Of a stretch of 50,518 nt of DNA, positions 7,827 to 16,640 are shown one piece after another. This DNA is from Syntrophobacterales bacterium (GTDB taxonomy: Bacteria > Desulfobacterota > Syntrophia > Syntrophales > UBA2210), in contig JAGGXJ010000101.1 of the NCBI GenBank assembly GCA_021163105.1, forward strand, positions 1 to 50,518, written 5' to 3'. Numbering within the stretch: the stretch's first letter is position 1; every line of letters starts with the position of its first letter. The notes below the pieces were generated by a model. It was not told the DNA's origin. It searched no databases and was given only the letters and a program-made list of their open reading frames with translations. Made by a program: the position numbers and the translations under genes.

Positions 7827-8464
7827 ATTAGATATCCTATTCTGGTTTCTCCAGCTCTGACCTTATCTCCAACCTTTACGTGAATTGTGGACCCAAGAGG
7901 CATAAAAACTTCGAGGCGTGAGCCGAATTTAATGAGCCCGAAACGTTTGCCCTTCCGAATCTCCATACCTTCTTTAACCCAGCAAACTATCCTTCTTGCA
8001 ATTATTCCCGCTATCTGTATGGTAAGTATCTGTCTTCCATCCGCTGTTTCGATAAGGACTGAATTTCTCTCGTTGAGTTCCGACGCCTTGTCAAGATTAG
8101 CGGGGAAAAACTTGCCCTTCCTGTAACTGATTTTCTTTACCGTACCGGCACATGGTGCTCTGTTCACGTGAACATTAAAGATGCTCATAAAAATGCTCAC
8201 CTTCTTGGCTTTCCCCTTCAGCATCTCTTCTTCCACTTCCTCTATCTTTATAACTTTGCCGTCTGCCGGTGACATCACAACCTTCTCGTCTTCAGGGGTC
8301 ACCCTGTCGGGATTACGAAAAAACCACAGCACAAAAAGAGTGACGGCAAGAAAAAAAATGCCTGCCCACATAATTTTGAGACATATCAACCCTATCGCCA
8401 AAACAGCAAGCGGTACAATAAAGAAAAATCCGTCAGGAACAATAGGAAAAGTTTTTTTATTCAT
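7823..8464 (-). CDS. psd: Phosphatidylserine decarboxylase, short (PSD-A) type
   Basis: Converts phosphatidylserine to phosphatidylethanolamine at the membrane, using a pyruvoyl group made by self-cleavage. It is 213 residues, the short form. Hydrophobic segments at about 11-30 and 34-49 anchor it. FMSIFNVHVNRAP near 92-104 is the family core, and the self-cleavage site is expected between Gly181 and Ser182 in KFGSRLEV. A second GS (LGST, 190-193) looks like the E. coli cleavage motif but sits where short forms normally have YLP-type sequence, so I favour the first. The start has a poor ribosome-binding site. Confidence 0.94.
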   Translation of the reverse strand: MNKKTFPIVPDGFFFIVPLAVLAIGLICLKIMWAGIFFLAVTLFVLWFFRNPDRVTPEDEKVVMSPADGKVIKIEEVEEEMLKGKAKKVSIFMSIFNVHVNRAPCAGTVKKISYRKGKFFPANLDKASELNERNSVLIETADGRQILTIQIAGIIARRIVCWVKEGMEIRKGKRFGLIKFGSRLEVFMPLGSTIHVKVGDKVRAGETRIGYLI

Positions 8465-8579
8465 AGAAATACCATCGGCTTTTTAACAAACGCATCCGCC
8501 ACCTCGGTTTATATTAAATAAAATGGCCTGTGTCAACATATTCACCGGATCAGAAGACTTCCGCGTATTGCAAAAACTG

Positions 8580-9266
8580 TTAAACCTTTGCCGCGTAAGA
8601 AGCACGAAGATAATCGGGAGTTACTGTCATTATATCTGACATATCCCCGGTATCAAACTTTCTTCTCCCTAAAATACCCACTGCATACGCTCTTATGTGG
8701 TTAAAGTGCGGAGGCATAAAGAACGACCTGCCCGGCAATACGTTCCCGATAACATCACGATATTTTTCAGCTCCATTACCCAGAAATATGACTTCTCCAT
8801 CAATTGAGTCCAGAAATTTCTCGGGGTATAAAACGCATTCCGTCAATGTTTTTTCATATATCCCAGTTTCGGAAGGAGCATAGAGCGCTGTATATATCTC
8901 TCCCCTTCCAGCATCCAGCATTGGACAAACAGCAACCTCTTTAAGTGGAAAATCCGGAACGTTCAGGGCAAGCGCGTCCAGGGTACAAACACCAACAACC
9001 GGTTTTTCCAGAACAAATGCCAGCCCCTTAACAGTACTTGCACCCACTCTTAAACCGGTAAAGGAACCCGGACCCGCGGTAAAGGCAAACAATTCTATTC
9101 GCTCTGGTTTGATCCCCACAGAAGCAATCAGATTCTCAATTGCCGGCAGGAGTGTTGCCGCATGGTTTTTTCCGCTGTTCATGAAAAGCTCGGTCAGGAT
9201 ACTGTTATCCTCAAGCAGCGCAATACTCGTTGTTCCCGCAGAGGTATCAATAGCTAATGTAATCAT
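8580..9266 (-). CDS. tsaB: tRNA threonylcarbamoyladenosine biosynthesis protein TsaB
   Basis: TsaB is an inactive ASKHA-fold partner of the glycoprotease-like TsaD; with TsaE they transfer threonylcarbamoyl to A37 of ANN-reading tRNAs. I chose the ATG at 9266 (228 residues, start MITLAIDTSAGTTSIAL) because family members begin exactly there; an upstream TTG at 9299 would add an atypical tail. Visible are DTSAGTTS at the N terminus, the HAATLLPAIE helix, and FTAGPGSFTGLRVGASTVKGLA, the most conserved segment. It ends the rpsB-to-rseP gene run, 29 bases after rseP. Confidence 0.94.
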   Translation of the reverse strand: MITLAIDTSAGTTSIALLEDNSILTELFMNSGKNHAATLLPAIENLIASVGIKPERIELFAFTAGPGSFTGLRVGASTVKGLAFVLEKPVVGVCTLDALALNVPDFPLKEVAVCPMLDAGRGEIYTALYAPSETGIYEKTLTECVLYPEKFLDSIDGEVIFLGNGAEKYRDVIGNVLPGRSFFMPPHFNHIRAYAVGILGRRKFDTGDMSDIMTVTPDYLRASYAAKV

Positions 9267-9295
9267 GTTGAGTTCCGTGTTATAGATTTTAGTGT

Positions 9296-10363
9296 TCAAT
9301 TGTTCAGTATTCGAGCTATATCATTATAGAAAACAAATATCATCAGGAGTATCAGAAGGAAGAATCCCACCTGCTGTGACATCTCCTTCCACTTTATGTT
9401 AACCTCCCTGCCCGTAACGGCTTCTATCAGGAAGAAACAGAGATGTCCGCCATCGAGAACAGGTATGGGAAGAAAATTCAAGACCCCGAGGTTTACGCTT
9501 AATACCGCCATCAAAAATATAAAAGGCAATATACCCTTACGGATCTGAGAACCTGCCATTTGCGCTATCAGTATCGGTCCGCCCAGTTCTTTCGGGGAAA
9601 CAACGCCCTGTATCATTTTGACAATACCAAGGCATGTAAGCTTTGTCCATCCCCATGTCTGCTCAACTCCCGAATAAAGCGCATCAACCGGGCCCTGTTT
9701 TACCATAACCGTTTTATCGGAGACACCTATTCCTATTCGATAGGTATCGATCTCTTCACCAAAAATATTTTTTGCTTTTATCAGTTTCGGCACTACGGAC
9801 AGATCAAAATTCCTGCCTTCCCGCTCTACTACCATGGTGAGCGTCTCACCATCGCTTTCACTTATCGCGCTCACCAGTTCCGACCAGCGCGATATTTCCA
9901 TGTCATTTATCGCAACAATAACATCCCCGCTCCGCATACCCGCTTCAAACGCCGCGCCATCTTTCTGTACATTTCCAATCATGGACGTGGAAACCGGAAC
10001 CCCTGCAGCGTACACCACGGCAAAAGCAATGACAGCAAAGAGAAAATTAGTCAATGGACCAGCCGCTACTATCCCTATCTTCCTCAACGCGGTCTGATCC
10101 TTAAATGACCGTTTTTTATCTTCGGGAGAAAGTTCCTCTTCATTTTCCGATTCGCCCAGCATCTTCACATACCCTCCAAGCGGTATCGCAGAGAGTACGT
10201 ATTCCGTTTCTCCAATCTTTTTTCCGATCAACCGGGGACCGAAACCAAGCGAGAACTTCAGAACACCAACACCAAAACACTTCGCCACGGAAAAGTGACC
10301 CAGTTCATGAACAAAGATCAACACTCCCAACAAAATTATCACTGATACAACACTTAAACCCAT
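9296..10363 (-). CDS. rseP: RIP-family site-2 zinc metalloprotease RseP
   Basis: A membrane-embedded protease (family M50B) that makes the second cut in an anti-sigma factor and clears signal-peptide remnants. Of the 355 residues, the zinc motif HELGH is at 19-23 in the first membrane helix and the third ligand, Asp304, lies in NFLPIPVLDGGH at 296-307. One PDZ domain (about 125-195, GAAFEAGMRSGDVIVAIN) sits between, whereas E. coli RseP has two. The ATG overlaps the dxr stop by one base (TAATG). The order dxr-rseP is widespread. The anti-sigma substrate is not in this window. Confidence 0.95.
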   Translation of the reverse strand: MGLSVVSVIILLGVLIFVHELGHFSVAKCFGVGVLKFSLGFGPRLIGKKIGETEYVLSAIPLGGYVKMLGESENEEELSPEDKKRSFKDQTALRKIGIVAAGPLTNFLFAVIAFAVVYAAGVPVSTSMIGNVQKDGAAFEAGMRSGDVIVAINDMEISRWSELVSAISESDGETLTMVVEREGRNFDLSVVPKLIKAKNIFGEEIDTYRIGIGVSDKTVMVKQGPVDALYSGVEQTWGWTKLTCLGIVKMIQGVVSPKELGGPILIAQMAGSQIRKGILPFIFLMAVLSVNLGVLNFLPIPVLDGGHLCFFLIEAVTGREVNIKWKEMSQQVGFFLLILLMIFVFYNDIARILNN

Positions 10364-11529
10364 TAAGATATCATCCTTTTCTCAATAATTTCTCTGGCCC
10401 TGGCACGCCCCCACCAATCCGCATCGAGGACATCCTCAATACGGTTAATTTCTTTTGTCCGATGGGAATCAAGAACCTCTTTTACAACAAGAGCCATATC
10501 GACAAATCGTATCTTTCCCTCTACAAAGGCCTCCACAGCCACCTCATTTGACGCATTCAGAACCGCCGGTGCGGATCCACCCTCTCCGGCAACCGTGTAC
10601 GCAAGCTCCAGCGCGGGAAACTTGGCGTAATCCGGGTTTATAAACTCCAGCACACCGGCAGAGCACAAATCCAGTGCTTCCACCGCTCCCTGTAATCTTT
10701 CAGGATATGAAAGGGCGTATGATATGGGACCTCTCATATCGGGCAGTCCCATCTGAGCTATAACAGAACCGTCAACATATTCGACCATTGAATGCACGAT
10801 GCTCTGCGGGTGCACACAAACATCTATTTTATCTATATCCATGTCAAACAACCACTTGGCTTCTATGACTTCAAGCCCTTTGTTCATCATGGATGCGGAG
10901 TCTATGGTAATCTTCCTGCCCATTTCCCAGTTTGGATGTTGGAGGGCATCATCAAGGCTTATGGATGCAAACCGCTCTAGTGGAAGATTCAGGAAAGGAC
11001 CTCCGGAGGCGGTCAGTATAAGTCTCTTCACTTCGTTCTTGTTGTGCCCCCTTAGGCACTGAAAAATGGCGTTATGTTCGCTGTCAACAGGAATGATCTT
11101 CACTCCTCGATTTGCGGCCATGGCAATGACCAGTTCCCCTGCCATAACCATCGTTTCCTTGTTGGCCAGCGCGATATCTTTCCCCGCGTCGATAGCCGAG
11201 ATCGTCGGGAGAAGTCCCGCCGCGCCTGATATGGCCGACACGACCATATCCGTCTTTTCCCATGAAGCAACTTCCATGTACCCGCTGTCACCCGACACTA
11301 TTCCCGGTGCGGCACAGTGCTCGAGCATTTCACGTAACTGATCGGCGCGCTCGTCATCAATAACACAGACAATTCCTGGTTTGAATTCGTCTATCTGTCT
11401 CTTGAGGAGCGAAAGATTTCTGCCTGCGGCAAGGGCAACCACCTTGAATCTGGAGGGATTTCGGGCTATGACGTCTAGGGTATTTACCCCTATAGAACCT
11501 GTTGATCCCAGAATGGATATATTTTTCAT
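10363..11529 (-). CDS. dxr: 1-deoxy-D-xylulose 5-phosphate reductoisomerase
   Basis: Rearranges and reduces DXP to 2-C-methyl-D-erythritol 4-phosphate with NADPH, the committed step of the non-mevalonate isoprenoid pathway. The 388 residues begin MKNISILGSTGSIG, the NADPH site. LANKETMVMAG is at about 121-131, PVDSEHNAIFQ carries metal-binding Asp and Glu residues, and TASGGPF and WEMGRKITIDSASMMNKGLEVIEA are the substrate-closing loop and signature. Its product eventually feeds UppS, coded two genes upstream. The ATG at 11529 follows a 310-base gap after cdsA that holds repeats, so dxr, rseP and tsaB may have their own promoter. Confidence 0.96.
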   Translation of the reverse strand: MKNISILGSTGSIGVNTLDVIARNPSRFKVVALAAGRNLSLLKRQIDEFKPGIVCVIDDERADQLREMLEHCAAPGIVSGDSGYMEVASWEKTDMVVSAISGAAGLLPTISAIDAGKDIALANKETMVMAGELVIAMAANRGVKIIPVDSEHNAIFQCLRGHNKNEVKRLILTASGGPFLNLPLERFASISLDDALQHPNWEMGRKITIDSASMMNKGLEVIEAKWLFDMDIDKIDVCVHPQSIVHSMVEYVDGSVIAQMGLPDMRGPISYALSYPERLQGAVEALDLCSAGVLEFINPDYAKFPALELAYTVAGEGGSAPAVLNASNEVAVEAFVEGKIRFVDMALVVKEVLDSHRTKEINRIEDVLDADWWGRARAREIIEKRMIS

Positions 11530-11839
11530 GTAAGGTTTTTCTCCAATCTAATTGGAGAAAAGGGTCCAAGGATTCCAGGGGTCAAGGATTCAAGGGTTTG
11601 TTTTCTTCCGTATCCTTCTGCTATATTAGAAGAAATAGACACAATAGATTCTCTTATCTGGTAAATTAGACCGTATTTTTCTTACTTTGGAAATTTTGCC
11701 GTTATTCTATATACTTCTAAACAGAATTTGTATGACTTTTGCCAGACTTTCAACTCTTTGTAATTTTTTAGCATTTCACTCGACCCATGGAATCCTCGAA
11801 CCCTTCTTTAATTAACTGCAATTAGCCGGGAAATGATCC
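11530..11839. other. Gene-free gap between cdsA and dxr with inverted repeats
   Basis: No gene is seen in these 310 bases. A GGGTCCAAGGATTCCAGGGG-like block at 11561-11597 has an imperfect inverted copy at about 11780-11803 (CGACCCATGGAATCCTCGAA), so the gap looks like a small element with inverted ends. The interior is AT-rich. The same motif family recurs at 31368 and 35052. Confidence 0.5.
11540..11578. repeat. 39-base intergenic repeat, copy 1 (with palindrome)
   Basis: Begins with the palindrome TCTCCAATCTAATTGGAGA (8-base arms) and continues to GATTCCAG. It matches 48102-48140 at 37 of 39 positions, although the two copies are over 36 kb apart. This copy lies just before the dxr start. 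Confidence 0.85.
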
Positions 11840-12646
11840 TCATGTAATTACTAATAGATTATAATAGTATACGAAGGGAATTATAAAAATAAGTGAATCC
11901 AGACGATCTAATATTCCTCCATGGCCCGGCAAGAAAAAGCCGGAATCTTTAACCATGGAAGTTCTTTTGATTGCCGATTCGCAAAGATCTCCCAGCTGGC
12001 CGATAATGCTTCCCATAAAACCGAGGATTATTGCATGCACAATAGAAAGGTCATGAAAAAACAGAGCCTTGAACAAAAAACAAACGAGAACAGTGCCCAC
12101 GATTGACCCGATTGCTCCCTCTACCGTTTTTCCCGCGCTGATGGAGGGCATCAGCTTAGTCTTTCCCAGAGATTTTCCGGCATAAAAAGCGCTGCTGTCT
12201 CCCGCGAAGGCGGCAATGATAACGAAAAAAACCCAAGTGATACCGTTTTCAGAACATCTAAGAAGAATAATATACGACATAAGCAGCGGTATATACATAA
12301 AGCCAAAGACAACACTGGCAAGCGACGCAAGCTCACCCAAGTTATCTTTCGCCCTTAAGAGAAAAAACAGAAATATTATAATAAATGAAAAGGTAACCGT
12401 GGCAAACATCAACTGTAACCCGCCCAAATATGCCGAGAGGGGTATCAGAAAAGCCAGTACCAATCCTTCGGTTTTTTCCCACCAGTATTCCCCTTTAAAG
12501 GTCATGGAATTGTATTCAAAAACACCACCTGCAATGATCAACGTTATAAGCAGGGAAAAGATCAGAGGTGAGCTGTAAGCAATAGCCACAATCAGTAAAG
12601 GTACCGCTATGATTCCTGTAATCCATCGCTTTACATGGGAGTTCAT
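11840..12646 (-). CDS. cdsA: Phosphatidate cytidylyltransferase
   Basis: A polytopic inner-membrane enzyme making CDP-diacylglycerol from phosphatidate and CTP, the shared precursor used by PssA and PgsA, both coded in this window. Of 268 residues most lie in about seven or eight hydrophobic segments. The C-terminal signature is present: GDLCESAIKRTSMVKDSG followed by PGHGGILDRLDSL, with its conserved acidic residues. AGDSSAFYAGKSLGKTKL also matches the family. The start at 12646 is 4 bases after the uppS stop. Confidence 0.95.
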   Translation of the reverse strand: MNSHVKRWITGIIAVPLLIVAIAYSSPLIFSLLITLIIAGGVFEYNSMTFKGEYWWEKTEGLVLAFLIPLSAYLGGLQLMFATVTFSFIIIFLFFLLRAKDNLGELASLASVVFGFMYIPLLMSYIILLRCSENGITWVFFVIIAAFAGDSSAFYAGKSLGKTKLMPSISAGKTVEGAIGSIVGTVLVCFLFKALFFHDLSIVHAIILGFMGSIIGQLGDLCESAIKRTSMVKDSGFFLPGHGGILDRLDSLIFIIPFVYYYNLLVIT

Positions 12647-12650
12647 ATTG

Positions 12651-13388
12651 CTAATTCTCCGATAGCTGATCGCTTATTAATCCAAAGCGTCTTTCTCTTT
12701 GCTGATAATCCGTTATGGCCTTTATCAGGTCGTCCCTTGAGAAATCCGGCCACAGAACATCTATAAAATAAAGTTCCGTATAGGCTAGTTGCCATAAGAG
12801 GAAATTGCTCAGCCGGTATTCTCCGCTTGTTCTTATCAGCAGATCCGGATCGGGTATATTCGCGGTGTGCAGGTAATTTGAGAAAAAGTCTTTTGTGATC
12901 GTGTTCTCGTCAATATCGGTCGATTTGCTGTCCCTTAATATCCTTTTTACCGCGTCTACAATCTCGTCTCGTCCACCATAACTGAGGGCAAGATTCAGAA
13001 CCATTCCACTGTTTTCTGATGTTTCTTCTATCGCATCGGAAAGCGCATCCCTCACTGTTTTGGGAAGTCTGTCTGTATCTCCTATCGTAATCAATTTTAT
13101 ACCGGTTTCTTTCATTTCCTGAAGTTCCAGGCGAAGATATTCCTCGAGAAGCGATGACAACGCCCGTATCTCATTTTTCGGACGCTGCCAGTTTTCAATC
13201 GAAAATGCGTAGAGGGTAAGATATTGTATGCCCAGTTCACGACAGGTCTTCACCACAAGGTGAACCGATTCGGCTCCTTTCTTGTGACCCATTATTCTAT
13301 TCAACAGGTTTTTCTTTGCCCATCTGCCGTTACCATCCATTATAACGGCTATATGATGCGGGAGTTTCTCCCTGGTAATTCTATGCAT
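12651..13388 (-). CDS. uppS: Isoprenyl (undecaprenyl) diphosphate synthase
   Basis: A cis-prenyltransferase that extends farnesyl diphosphate with isopentenyl diphosphate to the C55 lipid carrier for peptidoglycan and polysaccharides. I place the start at the ATG at 13388 (MHRITREKLPHHIAVIMDGN); the frame extends to a TTG at 13439 but adds an atypical Cys-rich tail. The 245 residues include the catalytic MDGNGRWAK, GHKKGAESV, LTLYAFSIENWQRP, and the C-terminal DLLIRTSGEYRLSNFLLWQ and YTELYF motifs. A strong terminator lies 91 bases upstream after frr, so uppS probably starts a sub-transcript. Confidence 0.96.
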   Translation of the reverse strand: MHRITREKLPHHIAVIMDGNGRWAKKNLLNRIMGHKKGAESVHLVVKTCRELGIQYLTLYAFSIENWQRPKNEIRALSSLLEEYLRLELQEMKETGIKLITIGDTDRLPKTVRDALSDAIEETSENSGMVLNLALSYGGRDEIVDAVKRILRDSKSTDIDENTITKDFFSNYLHTANIPDPDLLIRTSGEYRLSNFLLWQLAYTELYFIDVLWPDFSRDDLIKAITDYQQRERRFGLISDQLSEN

Positions 13389-13478
13389 ATATCTTTTCCC
13401 ATTTTGGAACCAAGTACCACAGCACCCCTCTATTTTCAACAGGTATCTTTATCTGGCAGAACCCCCACAGCCCGCGCA

Positions 13479-13502
13479 TAAAAAAGGGGCCCACAGGCCC
13501 CT
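13479..13502 (-). terminator. Rho-independent terminator after frr
   Basis: On the minus strand AGGGGCC, loop TGTG, GGCCCCT, followed by six T residues. It comes 28 bases after the frr stop and separates rpsB-tsf-pyrH-frr from uppS-cdsA. Confidence 0.88.
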
Positions 13503-13529
13503 ATCATCCGCTATTGGGTGCTGTTTATA

Positions 13530-14087
13530 CTATACTTCCATGATCTCCGCTTCTTTGTCGGTAAGGATTTTACCTATTTTATCTGTATAATCATCGGTTA
13601 TCTTCTGCACTTCTCCCTGGTGATCGTGCATATTGTCCTCTGATATATCCCCGTCCGTCTTCAGTTTCTTAAGATCACTGTTGGCATCTCTTCTCGCGTT
13701 TCGGAGCCTCACTTTGTATTCCTCTGCCATCTTCTTTACAACCTTTACAAGCTCTTTCCTTCTTTCTTCTGTAAGGGGAGGAATATTGATCCTGATCACC
13801 TTGCCGTCACTGTTTGGGACCAGTCCCAGCTCAGATTTCTGTATGGCTTTCCCTATGGCATCTATCGCTCCCTTATCCCATGGAGAGATAAGAATAAGCT
13901 GGCTTTCAGGGGTGGAAAGTGTGGCAACCTGATTGAGTGGCGTCATGACTCCATAATAGTCCACCTTGATACCATCAAGAAGCGCTACGGACGCCCTGCC
14001 CGTACGCACTTTACTAAATGACCTTTCGAGAGATTGTATATCTCCTTTCATAGTCTCTTTTAATTGTTCAAATATCAAATCTGTCAT
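13530..14087 (-). CDS. frr: Ribosome recycling factor
   Basis: With EF-G, splits the post-termination ribosome. The 185 residues are the standard length and all alpha/beta as expected: the three-helix part begins [20 protein letters not shown], with [20 protein letters not shown] leading into the small beta domain ([29 protein letters not shown]) and the second long helix [18 protein letters not shown]. The ATG overlaps the pyrH TGA by four bases, so the two are translationally coupled. It is the last gene before a strong terminator. Confidence 0.97.
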   Translation of the reverse strand: MTDLIFEQLKETMKGDIQSLERSFSKVRTGRASVALLDGIKVDYYGVMTPLNQVATLSTPESQLILISPWDKGAIDAIGKAIQKSELGLVPNSDGKVIRINIPPLTEERRKELVKVVKKMAEEYKVRLRNARRDANSDLKKLKTDGDISEDNMHDHQGEVQKITDDYTDKIGKILTDKEAEIMEV

Positions 14088-14806
14088 TTTTCACTCTCTA
14101 CAATTGTGCCTATGGGTTTCCCACAAATAACATCCCTGATATTCCCTCTCTTTTCGAGATTAAACACAGCAAGGGGAAGGTTGTTGTCCCTGCACATGGA
14201 AACTGCGGTAGAATCCATCACCTTAAGATCCCTGGTTAACACCTCGGTATAACTTATTTTATTAAACATTCTGGCATCTTTTTCTTTTACGGGATCTTTG
14301 TCGTAAATTCCATCCACCTTGGTGGCCTTCAGTAGGGCATCCGCCTGTATTTCCATGGCTCTCAGAGACGCCGCCGTGTCTGTGGTAAAATAAGGACTCC
14401 CGGTACCGCACGCAAAGATTACTACTCTTCCCTTTTCCAGATGTCGCATTGCCCTCCTCTTTATGAAAGGTTCCGCTATTTCTTTCATCTCTATGGCAGA
14501 CTGAACTCTCGTTGGAATCCCACGATCCTCAAGCGCATTTTGAAGGGCAAGACTGTTCATTGCGGTGGCAAGCATTCCCATATAGTCGGCGGATGCCCGG
14601 TCAATACCCCTGGCGCTTGCTTCCACTCCGCGAAAAATGTTTCCACCGCCTATGACAATACCTATTTGAACACCAAGAGTTCTAACATTTCCGATCTCTT
14701 CAGCCACAAATTTAAGCACATTCGTATCGATTCCAAAAGCACTATCTCCAAGCAACACCTCCCCGCTTAATTTAAGAAGTATTCTTTTGTATACGGGTTC
14801 ATCCAA
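14084..14806 (-). CDS. pyrH: UMP kinase
   Basis: Phosphorylates UMP to UDP, a hexameric amino-acid-kinase-fold enzyme usually controlled by GTP and UTP. The 240 residues include [26 protein letters not shown] at 47-58, [47 protein letters not shown], and VDGIYDKDP. The only start that fits the family is a TTG at 14806 preceded by GGAGC; no in-frame ATG is near. It sits between tsf and frr, the standard order. Confidence 0.96.
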   Translation of the reverse strand: MDEPVYKRILLKLSGEVLLGDSAFGIDTNVLKFVAEEIGNVRTLGVQIGIVIGGGNIFRGVEASARGIDRASADYMGMLATAMNSLALQNALEDRGIPTRVQSAIEMKEIAEPFIKRRAMRHLEKGRVVIFACGTGSPYFTTDTAASLRAMEIQADALLKATKVDGIYDKDPVKEKDARMFNKISYTEVLTRDLKVMDSTAVSMCRDNNLPLAVFNLEKRGNIRDVICGKPIGTIVESEK

Positions 14807-14883
14807 TGTTTAGCTCCGGGAACAAAAACTGTCTGTAATCTCATCCTGTTGGAAAAGCCGACTTTGCCTTCAAATTCTGATCT

Positions 14884-15483
14884 CTATGCATCCTCACCCA
14901 GCTGGAAACGCGCAAATCTTTTTACAGCAATATTTTCGCCTGTATTGGCTATCATATTGTTCACCAGCGTTTGAATCGTGATATCCATGTCCTTCACAAA
15001 TTTCTGATTCAAGAGGCATACTTCTTCATAAAACTTTTTAATCTTGCCATCAATAATTTTGTCGACAATCTTCTCAGGCTTACCCTCTGCCAGTGCCTGG
15101 TCTCGATATATCCTTTTCTCCTGTTCCATAACACCTTCCGAGATATCTTCAGGTTTCAGATATGTGGGGTTCGCGGCAGCAATATGCATGGCAATATCTT
15201 TAACCATCCCTTTGAAATTATCGGTCTTGGCGACAAAATCTGTCTCACAGTTCACCTCTACCATAACACCTATCTTTCCGGCCATATGGATATAGGATTC
15301 AACCATTCCTTCTTTCGCAGCCCTTGAAGATCTCTTTGTTGCAGCAGAGAGACCCTTCTTTCTTAAGTATTCAACTGCCTTTTCAAGATTCCCTTCAGAG
15401 GCGGCAAGCGCCTCCTTGCAATTCATCATGCCCGCATTTGTTTTATCTCTCAATTCTTTTACCATAGATACTGTAATGTCCAA
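14884..15483 (-). CDS. tsf: Elongation factor Ts (short form)
   Basis: Catalyses GDP release from EF-Tu. The N-terminal UBA-like domain reads VKELRDKTNAGMMNCKEAL, followed by the core with GMVESYIHMAGKIGVMVEVNCETDFVAK. The protein is 199 residues, close to the short Thermus-type EF-Ts and well below the 283 of E. coli; the second half of the core dimerisation region is missing as in other short forms. The start is a TTG at 15483: GGAGGTAG lies 8 bases before it and family members start at this residue. It begins just 2 bases after the rpsB stop. Confidence 0.95.
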   Translation of the reverse strand: MDITVSMVKELRDKTNAGMMNCKEALAASEGNLEKAVEYLRKKGLSAATKRSSRAAKEGMVESYIHMAGKIGVMVEVNCETDFVAKTDNFKGMVKDIAMHIAAANPTYLKPEDISEGVMEQEKRIYRDQALAEGKPEKIVDKIIDGKIKKFYEEVCLLNQKFVKDMDITIQTLVNNMIANTGENIAVKRFARFQLGEDA

Positions 15484-15485
15484 TG

Positions 15486-16331
15486 CTATTCTACCTCCCC
15501 GGTTTCCTCTATCTTTATATCCTCTGTATCTACTTCGAGAGCAGATTCTTCTTTATTTTCAGCACCTTCCTGAATATCCTGTTCTTCGTTCTCTTGCGCT
15601 TCCTCCTGATCCTCCTCTTTATCGCTCTGGGCCTGTATAAGCTCTTCCAGCCTTCTTTTCCCTTCAAGAGCGGCATCCGCGATCTTGGAGGAAAACAGCT
15701 TTATAGCCCTTATGGCATCGTCATTACCCGGAATGATATAATCTATATCATCGGGATTACAATTGGTGTCAACAATTGCGACTATGGGAATTCCAAGTTT
15801 TCCGGCCTCCTTTACGGCAATACTCTCTTTTTTAGGATCAACAATGAACACAACCCCCGGCTGACCCTTCATATCTCTTATGCCACCCAGAACTTTCTGA
15901 AGTTTATCTCTCTCCTTTTGAAGTCCCAAAATTTCCTTTTTCGGAAACGAGTTAATACTCTCATCTTCAAACATGGAATCCAGTTTGGCCAATCGGTCAA
16001 CGCTTTTCTTGATCGTGACGAAATTCGTTAACATTCCACCAAGCCAGCGATGATTGACATAGGGCATTCCTGCCCTGTCAGCTTCGGTCTTTACGGATTC
16101 CTGCGCCTGCCTTTTGGTACCCACAAACATGACATCACGGCCGGAAGCGACCGTATCTACTACAAAATTATAAGCTACATCAAACATCTGCACCGTCTGC
16201 TGAAGATCGATGATGTAGATGCCATTCCTCGCCCCGAATATATAGGGCTTCATCTTCGGGTTCCACCTGTTAGTCTGGTGTCCGAAGTGGACCCCGGATT
16301 CCAGCAACATCTTCATTGATACCTGTGCCAT
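15486..16331 (-). CDS. rpsB: 30S ribosomal protein S2 with acidic C-terminal tail
   Basis: A small-subunit protein that bridges head and body and is needed to seat S1. The 281 residues open with [27 protein letters not shown] and include [35 protein letters not shown], and [10 protein letters not shown]-type seen as [14 protein letters not shown]. From about residue 232 the chain becomes a roughly 50-residue Glu/Asp/Gln-rich tail, longer than the usual S2 end. AAGGAG precedes the ATG at 16331. It heads the rpsB-tsf-pyrH-frr unit. Confidence 0.97.
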   Translation of the reverse strand: MAQVSMKMLLESGVHFGHQTNRWNPKMKPYIFGARNGIYIIDLQQTVQMFDVAYNFVVDTVASGRDVMFVGTKRQAQESVKTEADRAGMPYVNHRWLGGMLTNFVTIKKSVDRLAKLDSMFEDESINSFPKKEILGLQKERDKLQKVLGGIRDMKGQPGVVFIVDPKKESIAVKEAGKLGIPIVAIVDTNCNPDDIDYIIPGNDDAIRAIKLFSSKIADAALEGKRRLEELIQAQSDKEEDQEEAQENEEQDIQEGAENKEESALEVDTEDIKIEETGEVE

Positions 16332-16640
16332 ACAAATCTCCTTGTTTGTTTGTTTTTTCCTCCATCCCCATCACTTTATCAAAGGACCTGTAGTCTCAAG
16401 GCAACTCTTTGATAATCAGAGAATGAGCGTAATAAGTTAAAGTTGCAGCCGGATACCATATACAGCGTAAATAATCAAGGCAAAAACAACTTGGCCCCTT
16501 AGCTTTAAAGTTCTTGTAAAAATGGCAAAGGAATTAAAAAACAACCACGAAAACACCAAATTAAATCTTGTTTTTCATATTTTCGTACTTTTATGTTTTC
16601 GTGATGAAATTCTGTTTGATTCCGGTTTGTCCGGGTTGGC
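16332..16640. other. Gap between argJ and rpsB with a GTTTTCGTG inverted repeat
   Basis: No gene is seen. A 10-base inverted repeat, CACGAAAACA at 16546-16555 and TGTTTTCGTG at 16594-16603, with another TTTTCGTAC inside the loop, follows the argJ stop. The rpsB promoter must lie to its left; a TTGATT/TATCC-like match around 16450-16480 is too weak to call. Confidence 0.5.
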
